The position numbers and the translations under genes were made by a program. This document shows, in pieces, positions 21,401 through 31,411 of a stretch of DNA of 64,000 nt (its first letter is position 1; the number at the start of each line of letters is the position of its first letter). A model generated the notes under the pieces. The model worked only from the letters and a program-made list of their open reading frames with translations, was not told where the DNA came from and ran no database searches. Source of the stretch: Agapanthus africanus (lineage: Eukaryota > Streptophyta > Magnoliopsida > Asparagales > Amaryllidaceae); contig JASDDO010000016.1 of the NCBI GenBank assembly GCA_030015575.1, positions 456,582,141 through 456,646,140 on the forward strand, given 5' to 3'.

Positions 21401-22445
21401 TGACTCATCGGAAGAAACCGAAGATTATGTAGCAAGTTGCCACATGGTCTCCCATTCGTCGTTAAATGGAGAAGAAGCTCCCTCGGCGTCAGAAGGAAAC
21501 GCGGAGGAACTGGAGGAAGAATCGGTGCTAAAATCTCCGAAACTGCTAGAAGACCCGATCGATAGGTTGTTAAACGAAACCTTTCGAAAAAGAAAAGCCG
21601 ACCGAGAACGCGAAACAACCATATACGAAAAGGTTAAGCGTCAACGTCAGGATAAAGAAGCTGCGGTAAGGATGAGTCGTAAAGTACTCCAACCAAACCG
21701 AAGCACACCTGCCACAAATAAGAGCAGAATCAAGACAGAGAAGCGGTTCGCTAAAGCCCTGTCAGTGGGAATGAAGCTGCCATCTATCAAAGGAAATACG
21801 CCCGGAGTCATAAGCCTCAATGGAGAGGACTCATATTCGAACTACTGCCAATATCATCGGAGGGTTACTCACTCCACCGAAGAATGCAGTGCCTTTAAGA
21901 GGTGGTGGCAAGGATACGTTGCCCAACAACAATATTTTAAGAGAATGAAACGTGAAGCTCGTCGACAGCGAAAAAGTGCGATGAATGCACGTGAGAAAGT
22001 AACTGGCAATTGTCATATGGTTGATACCAGTTCGGAAAAGGAAAAACTCCAAGTTCTTACCTTCGGGAGTAATTCTGAGGAAGAAACAACCCTCAGCCCT
22101 CTCTTCAAGGACTCTACCTCCAAAAAAGAAGAGGAGGAGAAAAATTGTGAGAACATTCAGCTGTGTAATCGCACGCTGCTTGAAAAGAACCTCGGACCTA
22201 CAAACAAAAGTTCGGACAAAAGAGACAAAGGGAAAGAGAAAATCCCTGAGGAAATTGCCCACGATGATCGAGTTGTCAAAGAGCTCGCAGCCAAGGACCC
22301 GCCTAAGAAAAATAAAGTGGATTACAATGTCCCGGCACATCTGAGGAAAATACCCTCACAACTGAGCATATTGGATGCTCTCCTCTTGTCCAAAGAGGCA
22401 AAAGATTCAATAATCAAGGCATTACAAGTGCCTGATCAATTCTAA
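18463..22445 (+). pseudogene. Element B gag (Tat type), broken
   Basis: The ATG at 18463 begins MTSNCTTCNSN, matching gag of D. A stop in place of Phe-Lys and a one-base deletion soon follow, and further breaks lie at 19283, 19992 and 20401. The blocks are: a Pro/Ser-rich N-terminal part (18591-19286), CPKSGGMIVHTVYM (about 19520), a capsid-like retrotransposon gag domain with FHVYKETGYPHQHVAQF and FEWYSELP (20094-20402), then a long basic and acidic linker, open for 526 codons (20865-22445). This holds zinc knuckles of the C-x2-H-x4-H-x4-C form: the first (YCSYHRMVSRPIEDC, about 20845) has lost one His, the second (YCQYHRRVTHSTEEC, about 21843) is complete. Function known for the family: RNA packaging and particle assembly. 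Confidence 0.85.
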
Positions 22446-22479
22446 GCATCCTTAGCTGAAAAGAAGATGAAGATCTCCT

Positions 22480-25400
22480 CCTCGGAACGTGCGAGCACAA
22501 CCGTCCTCTATACGTCACCGGTTATTGACACGATATCAAGATAGGCAAAATCCTTGTCAACAACGGGTCCTCCGTCAACCTCCTCAACGTGAAGGTGCTG
22601 AAGGAGATTTGCATGAACATTCAGCACCTGGCTCGGGACAAAATTACCATCTTCGGGTTCGATTCACAATCATCACGGACGCTTGGGTTCGTAATTCTGA
22701 CGTTACGCTTCAGCTTGCTCGTCGCTGATATCAAATTTCATGTCATTGACGCCAAGACTTGCTATAATGCTCTGCTCGGTAGGCTTTGGCTACATGAGTA
22801 CAACGTCAAACCTTCTACACAACATCAATGTATGAAGTATTTTTAAAGACGGCTTGGAATACACCGTTACGGGGGAACTAAACCCGTTCTCAGTAAATGA
22901 AGTCCGGAAATATGAAGACGCAAAGTACTTCCAACCAGACTTCGAGGATACGGAAAAGTGTCATAGGCCGGAGGTTAAACAGAAGCCTGTAACCACCATC
23001 CCGATTTTTGGAAGCGACACTGAGGAAGATGAAGAAATAGTCTACTCGGGCAACCCCATAGCAACAGGCCCGGATCATCTACTCCTATTTTGGTCTCTAG
23101 TAGTGACTTTGAAAACGAGGCCAACGCCGTGTTCTCTGTCCGCTCGTCAGCACAAACCTTTACTGAAGCCGATCAGAGTTTACAAATCACCATGGTTTCG
23201 CCTCGTCATTATAAGGAACTTGAGGCGCTTGATACTCACAGCGTACAGGAACTAAAAACTTTCTATGTGCCTCCTAGGAGAAGAGGTGAAAATGCGATCC
23301 TCTTATACCAATCTACGGAGACCAGAGTAGAGAAAGAAGTCTGGCACAGTGCCGATCTTGTACTCGACAAGCTCCAACCAATCCATCTGCCAAGATACTA
23401 CGCAGAGGGACTGAAAAGTCTGTTAAGATGTCAAGATGTACCTATCGAACAAACTGGTCGACAAGCCCAATTCTATATAAAGATTTGGGATACTCCCGGG
23501 ACTCAGCGAAAGATGCCTAATGGGAAGATGGAGACAACCGGGTTCGGATACGTTCGGTCCAGGAAACGAGAGCATTTCTACAGTTGTCGTGCCATAAACA
23601 GCTCTGATGAAGAAGAGAACGCTCTTCCAAATAGCTGTGACGTTGAAACAGAACGGGATCCCTCTCTAAGAACGTTAAGCCTATCGTTCGAGGAATAAGT
23701 TGACAAGCTAATAAAAGAAACCTGTCAAAAGATTCGGGATAACTACAGTCGTGAAATGGTTATTTATGAAAAGGCCAAGACGCAATACCTCAACCAACAG
23801 TATGCGGAGAAAGAAGACTACAATGCCTTTCATCCTCAGCCAGCTGTACGTTCTCGCCACGAAGGAAAATCCCGAAATAGAGGCAAAAACAAGGCGAAGA
23901 AGGCAAACGATGCTAAAAACAACAAAATGGATCCAAGAAGCCGTACAATCGAGGAAAAGCCAGCTGGAACCCGTCCTTTATGAAGAAGATGGGCCGGGAA
24001 TACTCTTTCTCTCAAGACAAGACAAGGAAAATATTCAACCTTGTCTTGAAGCACCAAATGATGACGCTTCCGAAGTCTCGGCACCCTGAACAAATAAACG
24101 AGGTCCATCATCCGAATTATTGTTCCTATCACCGAGCAATAGGTCATCCCCTTGAAGACTGCTTCACCTTCAAAGACTGGGTAGAAGACCAATACCGACA
24201 AGGTAGGTTCACTTTATCTAACAGCTGGAGGGTAACCCCACTGCAAAAGCATGAGCCAAAAAGAACCTATACCGCGTGGATAGGACCATCTCAATGTGAA
24301 GAATGGAAGCAAACTCATACATGCCATGTGGTAACACTCTCAAAGGGGAGAGGGCACGAGACTACAGATGACCCCTTCAAGTGCTTCGCAAATGAAGACG
24401 AGGATGAGGTGATCTCAGAGTTTCCACCAGCACAAAAAGAGATGGAAGGCGGGATACACACTACGACGGACAACCTAAGAAAAATTGACTTAGGGAAGGA
24501 AAACTACCCGAGGGCAACGTTCGTCAGTGTGCTGCTATCTGAAAAATAGGTAGCCACGTTAAAGAACGTGCTCATGCAGTATAAAGACTGCGTCTCATGG
24601 AACTATTTCGAAATGCCGGGTATAGATCCAAAAGTAGCAGTACATAAACTGGCCATATCGCCGGACATAAGGCCAGTCAAACAGGCACCAAGAAGAATAT
24701 GGCTCAAACTTGAGATGGGTATAAATGCTGAGGTCAAGAAACTAATCGACTCCGGATTCATCCAAGAAGTTCAATATCCCGACTGGATCGCTAACATTTT
24801 TCCGGTGATGAAGAAAAATGGGATGGTGCGCATTTGCGTGGACTTTCGGGACCTCAACAAAGCTTGCCCGAAGGATGACTTCCCAATACCTGTTACCGAG
24901 CTGATGATCGATAACACGTCTACCCATGCGGTCTTCTCTTTCATGGATGGGTCTTCAGGATACAATCAAGTAAAAATGCATCCTGAAGGCTAAAAACATA
25001 CCGCCTTACGGACTCTGTTGGGCATATTCTGCTATAAGGTGATGCCCTTCGGTCTAAAGAACGCTGGCGCTACCTACCAGAGGGTTATGACAGAGATCTT
25101 CGATGACCTCATCCATGAGATCGTCGAATGCTACATTGACTACCTTGTGGTAAAGAGCAGATCTCACGAGGAGCATTGGGGGCATCTAAAAATAGTGTTC
25201 CAACATCTTCGGAAGTACAATCTGAAGATGAATCCTCTGAAATGCGCGTTTGGAGTCTACTCAGGCAAATTCCTAGAATTCATCATACGACACCGGGGTA
25301 TCGAAATCGATCCCTCAAAGATCAAGGCGATTATGGAAATGACTACGTCTAGGACCCTCAAACAACTGCGATCCCTTCAAGAAAAGCTCGCATATATCCG

Positions 25401-27855
25401 GCGGTTCATACCCAACCTCTCCGGAAAATGCCGTCCCTACAGCCATTTGATGAAAAAAGGGACCCCGTTCGTTTGGGATCAAAAGTGCCAAAATGCACTA
25501 GATGAAATCAAACAATAGCTGCAGAATCTGCTGGTATTGACCGCTCTGGTTAAGAGAAAGCCTCTTATCTTATATACAACAGCCCTTGAAGGTTCTTTAG
25601 GCGCGCTATGGGCATAAGAAAACAATCAAGGAAAGGAGAGAGCTTTGTACTATTTGAGCCGAGTTCTCCTGGGGGTAGAAAACAATTACTCCCCCATCGA
25701 AAAGAATTGCCTGGCACTGATCTTCGTGATAACAAAGCTCAGACATTACGCCTTAGCACATGAGGTCCATCTCATATCAAAGGTGGATCCTCTCAAATAT
25801 CTGATATCAAGGGTCATACTGACAGGAAGGCTTGCCAAATGGGCCCTCCTCTTGATGGAGTTCTCAATAACGTATCAACCTCTCAAAGCAGTGAAAGGCC
25901 AGGCCATCGCCGATTTTCTCGCCGAGTATCCGATACCACCCGACTCCTCCTTAAATTGTGAGTTGCCGGATGAACATTTGTTCGACACATTAAAAGGAGA
26001 GAAAGAAGAAAATAATTCCCAATGGGAACTCTATTTCGATGGAACATCTTCCATGAAGAGGCAAAAACAAAACAATCTCATAATCAAAGCCGAGGTGGGC
26101 CTTATCTTCGTGACTCTGCAGGGAGGGATGCTGCGCTACACCCTCTCTTTAACGCAGCCAAGGACTAATAACGAAGCTGAATATGAAGCTTTGATAGCAG
26201 GTCTCGAGATTGCTGTCGACATGGGAATCAAAGACCTCCTCATATACGGAGACTTCCAGCTGATCGTTAGCCAGGTAAATGGCGACTATCAGACGTGCAA
26301 GCCAGATCTGATAACGTACGGCGAAAGAGTGCAGCAATTGCTGACACAAATCCCTTTCTACATCCTGGAGAGCATACCGGATGCAGAAAATAGTAAGGCG
26401 GATGCATTGGCCAAGCTGGCTAAGGAATTGGCCGATCTAGACCTCGACGACGTAAGGATCATCGTGCAAAGCCGTAAGGTTCTCATGCCAGCAGAAATAT
26501 CTTCGGAGGATTCAATAGAGCTATCCGAAGGAAAAGAAACGACCGAACAAGTATCCCTTCAAATAGGGAACGAAGAAAAGGTCATCGACTGGAGTGAAGT
26601 CTTCATAGACTACTTCAAATCTCGACGAATTCCTAAAAATGCGTCGTCTAGACATCAGCTCATGAAACGAGCTTTGTCTTTTGCCTTTGTCAATAATACT
26701 CTATACAAGAGGTTTCTTGACTGTTTATGGTTAAGGTGCTTGGGGCCAGAAGAAGCAAAGTGAGTCATCCAAGAAACTCACGATGGAGTCTGCGGTTCTC
26801 ATCAAGCCGGGCTAAAAATGAAGCTGAAGATCAAATGAATGGCTTACTATTGGCCTACAATGATTTAGGATCGCCTCAAATATGCGAAGCAGTGTCACTC
26901 CTGCAAGATTCACGGGGACTTCATCCACCAACATCCAAATCTGATACACCCAACGGCAGCTAGCAGGCCGTTCGAAATGCGGGGAACCACATAATTGGCC
27001 CTATTGAACCGGTATCATCCAAAGGACATCGGTTCATACTAGCAACAACCGATTACTTTTCTAAGTGGGCAGAAGCGGTACCACTAAGGGAAGTGAAGAC
27101 AGAGAATATTCTCCATTTCTTCAAGACACATGTCATCTACCGGTTCGGCACTCCGCGACAGATAATCTCGGATAATAGACCAGCCTACAGGAACCATAAA
27201 ATCAGTCGCTTTGCAGAACAGCATAAAATAGACTGGAGATACTCTTCTGTCTATAATCCCCAAGCTAACGGTCTAGCTAAAGCTTTCAACTAGACCTTAA
27301 CAAAGATTATAAAGAAAATGGTGTCGAGAAACAAAAAAGACGGGCATGAAAGGCTGCATAAAGCTCTCTGGGCGTACCGAACGACGTTCAAAACAACCAC
27401 GAATACGACCCCGTATGCGTTAGTATTCAGCGCGGAAGCGGTGCTTCCCCTGGAAATAGAACTCCCTTCTCTTCGAGTAGCGGTTCGATACGAGCTGACT
27501 GATGAAGAAAACGCTCATCTCCGGCTTGAGAAGCTCGATGCCCTCGACGAAACTCGCCTTATAGCACAGCAAAACTTGGAGGCTTATAAGGCAAGGATGA
27601 CACGGTCATATGAAAAACTGACCAGGCCGAGAACATTCCGCTAAAGCGAACTCGTGCTAGTCGTCAAAAGACGTATGATCCCCAACCGTGCAAAAAGGGG
27701 GAAATTCAAGCCGAACTATGAAGGCACGTACATCGTAGACAAAGTCTATCAAGGTGGAGCTTACCTGCTCATGGATATGCATGGCGAAAGACCTTTTTGG
27801 CCAATAAACGACCGGTTCCTCAAAAAATACTATACTTGGCGTGTCACGACTTAGG
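22480..27855 (+). pseudogene. Element B pol: protease, RT, RNase H, second RNase H, integrase, broken
   Basis: Protease remnant at 22540-22850 (ILVNNGSSVNLL; Asn replaces the catalytic Asp). A linker follows with a third zinc knuckle, YCSYHRAIGHPLEDC (about 24118). RT at 24568-25518 has ICVDFRDLNKACPKDDFP and CYKVMPFGLKNAGATYQRVM, but its active site reads YIDYLVV instead of YIDD. RNase H follows at 25520-25950 (YYLSRVLLGVENNYSPIEK), the second RNase H at 26028-26460 (WELYFDGTS, TNNEAEYEALIAGLE, NSKADALAKLAKEL). Integrase is at 26763-27855: H2C2 finger remnant, FSKWAEAVPL, IISDNRPAY, and NGLAKAFN where Lys replaces the catalytic Glu. Stops include 24548, 24991, 25516, 25615 and 26761; several look like C-to-T changes (CAA to TAA). 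Order and dual RNase H place it in the Tat lineage. Confidence 0.9.
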
Positions 27856-28924
27856 TCAATGATAGATGACGACGCTTGTGTCCACTCGCTATCTTCCTAA
27901 GTCAAAAACTCTGAGAGTAGTACGTAAAAAAAATTCATCTTAAAAAACGGCGATACCGGACCGAGATGTCTTTAAACTAGAACCTCGGATCAAAAATGGC
28001 AACATCGGACCGAGATGTCCTTAAACCCCACCTCAAATATGGTGACATTGGACCGAGAAGTCCTTAAAACTAGAAATTATTTGCCTCAAACATGGCGATA
28101 ACGAACCGAGATGTCATTAAACTAGCATATGGTGACATGCTCCCTTGAGATCTATATTGCAATCGAAGATCCAACGGCGAAGACTGCAACTCAAGTCCCA
28201 CTGGATACACAGCTACTTTAGCGGGTAAGTCACCCCCAAGCCCTATTGGCAAACAGATAGGTCAAAAAAAGGTATGTCTACAAGCAAGATGGGCATGGAT
28301 GAAAACCCGAAAGGGCGCTGTGAGTAAAAACAGCAGGACTACCGACGAGCTTGTGAAAACCCAAAAGGGCGCAATCTCGTTAAAAAAATGGTATGTCCAC
28401 AAGCAAGATGGGCACGGATGAAAACCCGAAAGGGCGCCGTGAGTAAAAACAGCAGGACTACCGGCGATCTTATGAAAACCCGGAAGGGCACACTCTCGTT
28501 AAAATAAATACACTTACGAGATCCTCATGACTCATAAGGAGAATTTCGACATGAGACCCTCATGGCTCACGGGATTCAAAGCCTTAAGGTACAAGGACCT
28601 GGACCTGTTCTTAAGCCATCACATTCCCTAAGTTTCACTACAGGCGATCCAATATTGGCCCTTGTATACAATCCACAGGCACAAATAAATATAGCCTCAC
28701 CTAGTTCCACCAATGGCGCGAAATGTCCCCATATGGTGAACGACACTTGTAAGTCCTCTCGACTTATAAGGAGAAAACACTCTTGTAAGATCCTTATGAC
28801 TTGCAAGGGAGAACACACGCTTAAGAATCCCCACGATTTCTAAGGAGAAAATACACCTACGAGATCCTCACGACTCGTAGGGAGAAATAACTTTATGAGA
28901 CTCTTACGGCTCATAAAGTCAAAA
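27856..28924 (+). other. 3' region of element B before element C
   Basis: There is no gene here. It starts with tandem units of the GGAC-N6-GTCC type (27950-28110), then two copies of a segment with GGTATGTCTACAAGCAAGAT and AAAACAGCAGGACTACCG (28270-28495), then the hairpin array and the motif TATACAATCCACAGGC (28669). Homology to the same region of element D stops in an A-run at 28921-28925, where C-derived sequence begins. Confidence 0.7.
28505..28918 (+). repeat. Hairpin array with conserved loop, element B
   Basis: Seven units. Clear examples: stem CCTACGAG with CTCGTAGG, loop ATCCTCACGA (8 pairs, no mismatch, about 28856); stem CTTTATGAG with CTCATAAAG, loop ACTCTTACGG (9 pairs, about 28890); stem CTTGTAAG with CTTGCAAG, loop ATCCTTATGA (about 28783). 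Between hairpins stands GGAGAAAA or a variant. Loops follow A-Y-C-C-T-Y-W-C-G-R, while stems differ from unit to unit and remain mostly paired. Confidence 0.8.
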
Positions 28925-29064
28925 AGTAAGAAGATGAACAGAGATCATCTCAAAGGGCCAAAGGCCCTATTTATAGGCACTGAGAGCCATTTTAACTTCT
29001 AAATTGATCTAAGGGCGTAGATGCTGCCACCGCTGCACTCACGTGTGAGCCACGTGAGCGCAAC

Positions 29065-29077
29065 GGTGGGGGGCATT
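29065..29077 (+). promoter_or_regulatory. Polypurine tract before the first LTR of element C
   Basis: GGTGGGGGGCATT directly before TGTTTCCCCC. A tract here means that this LTR was a 3' LTR as well as a 5' LTR of what follows. Confidence 0.7.
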
Positions 29078-31389
29078 TGTTTCCCCCAATCAGGGCAAAA
29101 CTCTGTTCAAATTTTCAAAATTTAAAATGAAGCAACGCTTCAAAAAAGCGCCAGCAAGCAGCGCTCACATGCAGAGCACGGGTACGCTCGCGCTAAGAGC
29201 GCCAGTGCTCTAAAGTAGCGCTCACATGCAGAGCACGAGTGCGCTCACGCTAAGAGCGCCAGCGCTCACGTGCAAAGCACGAGTGCGCTAGCGCTAGAAC
29301 CAAATGTTCCCCACTGTTGGATCAAAGATCCAACGAAGATGATAAATTATCAAGTTACCAGAATTAAATTCTGTTAAGAAAACATTCTTCAGAAACTTTC
29401 CAAACAAAAAGATTTTGCTCTACAAATCAGAGCACCGTTGGATCAATGATCCAATGGTGATTAAAAATCCCCAAAATACAGAATAAATTCTGTATGGGAA
29501 AAGATTTCCCAATCTTGTTAAAAACAAGAAGATCGCCATCTGTAAATCAGAAGCCCTTGGATCAAAGATCCAACGGTGGGGGAAATCCCCAAATCATTTA
29601 GAGAAAATATCTCTTCAACTGATTTAACAAATCAGCTTGCCCTATATAAAGGTCCCAAGACTTCAAGTCTCAGAGAGAGAAACCCCCCCCCATAAAGTTT
29701 GAGAAACTTCAGAGAGAAGAGCAAGCTCTCGGCAGAAGAAGAACTTTTCTTCAAGGTAAAAACAGAAAGATAAAAAAATCTCATCAGAAAAAAACTTAGT
29801 TCTTATGCTAGATCATAGATCTTTAAGAAAAATTGTCTTCCACAAAAGAGATTATAACATCTCATTATAAAAAAGAAGGGGAGAATAATTCAATTCTCTT
29901 AGGATCACAGATCCATAAAAGTAAAGCCTTTCACCAAAATATAAGAGATTGAAATATCTCCTATAAAATAAGAACTTTGTTCTTAGATCTATGAGACAAA
30001 GTCTTTTATAAGAGAGAATTTAATTCTCAGAGCGCAAAGTTGCCTAAAAAGAGCCTTAGCGCTCCAATTAAAAGAAGCGCACAGCACTCCAAATCTAGCG
30101 CCTCAGCGCTCTAAAGTCTGGCGCACAGCGCCACGTGCTCCTCACTTGTGCGTTACTTAACAGAAGCACCCCAGCGCTCCAAAGTGTGGCGCACAGCGCT
30201 GAGCGCGACACATGCTCCTCGCGTATGCGCTACTTAACAGAAGCGCCCCAGCGCTCCAAAGTCAGGCGCACAGCGCCAAGCGCGCCACATGCTCCTCATG
30301 TGTGCGCTACTTAACAGAGGCGCCCCAGCGCTCATTGTCTGGCGCACAACGCTAAGCGCACCATGTGCTCCTCACGTGTGCGCTATTTCACAAGAATGGC
30401 ACTGCGCTCATTGTCTGGCGCACAGCGCCACGTGCTCCTCACGTGTGCGCTAAATGAACATAAACTGTTCTTTAAATGATAAAGCCCCAGTGCTATAATG
30501 AGTGCTCAGCACTCAGTAAAAGACAAAGACAATTGTCAGAACCAATGCTCGGCATTTTAACTGAGTGGGTCGAGCCCAAGTCGGCCGCAAATCCCTATTT
30601 CAGATCAATTGAGCCCATGTGCTCACAAATCTTTGATTTTAGTCCCAAATTGGACTACAGATCCCCCAACTAATATTGGTTTAAGGGTACATCTCTTCAC
30701 TCCTCTGATATTTGCCGTTGTAATCCTTCAACGTCTTCAGAGAGGTGACGGGTCCCGACAACCAGACATTCCACGAACTGTGGGGTCCTTAAACTCATAG
30801 ACTATGATGTCTTTAAACTGGACCGTAAAGTCCCTAAACTAAAACAATAGAGCCCAAATACTCTATTGTTGGATCTAAACGATCCCGTTAAGTTGATCTT
30901 AGTTTAAAATTAGACTAACGTATCCTTAACAAACGTTTAACTTGATCTTAGTCTCAAATGAAACTAACGTATCCTTAAACCCAAACAAAACCCAAATCTA
31001 AGAAATACGGATTTGGACTAATACACGCCCTACGGGCGACAACATAAATTAGTCTCCATATACAATCCACGGGCAACCAAAAATAAAACAAACACACACG
31101 ACACGAAGTGACCATCTGGAGAAGGAGAAAGTTGTTACTGCGATGCGGTAGCGTAATTAACTGCAGGGGCTTGCACCTGCAGGGAAGAGCGTCCCCACAA
31201 TCAAAAACCCCTCAAATGAGGGGGAATCTGATGAAGTCTGCTACAACGGCCGCATCCGTCTAAACCTCCGATACACTGTGACATAAATCAACTTGGCATA
31301 TTCGGAGAGGTGGACAGATAAAACCAAATAGCATCTGCCCCCAAATTCAGGCAAGACGTTTGTCTTTCCCGGACTTTCGGTGGAGAACA
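29078..31389 (+). repeat. First LTR of element C (2312 bp)
   Basis: TGTTTCCCCC to GGAGAACA. It carries GCGC-rich palindromes (29130-29300), palindrome-dense DNA around the TATA box at 29643, a minisatellite of about 77 bp (30060-30460), GGAC-N6-GTCC units (30780-30835) and the conserved hairpin cluster (about 31130-31225). The partner LTR at 49481 differs by several per cent. Confidence 0.88.
30060..30460 (+). repeat. G-box minisatellite of about 77 bp, first LTR of C
   Basis: Units contain GCGCCCCAGCGCTCCAAAGT, CTGGCGCACAGCGCCAAGCG and CCACGTGCTCCTCACGTGTG, then CGCTACTTAACAGAA. About five units are present. The partner array is at 50460-50930. ORFs across both arrays are artefacts. Confidence 0.78.
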
Positions 31390-31390
31390 G

Positions 31391-31411
31391 ATTCTGGTAC
31401 GCCCGCTGGGA
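31391..31411 (+). promoter_or_regulatory. Primer-binding site of element C
   Basis: ATTCTGGTACGCCCGCTGGG starts one base after the LTR, with two changes from the site of D. Right after it the antisense gene begins, so the deletion removed everything from just behind this site. Confidence 0.7.

Noticed and set aside
29078-31389. First LTR of C as the 3' LTR of element B
   Set aside because: It is preceded by a polypurine tract, but its sequence pairs with 49481-51859, while B has its own matching pair (15306, 59062) with a perfect target duplication.
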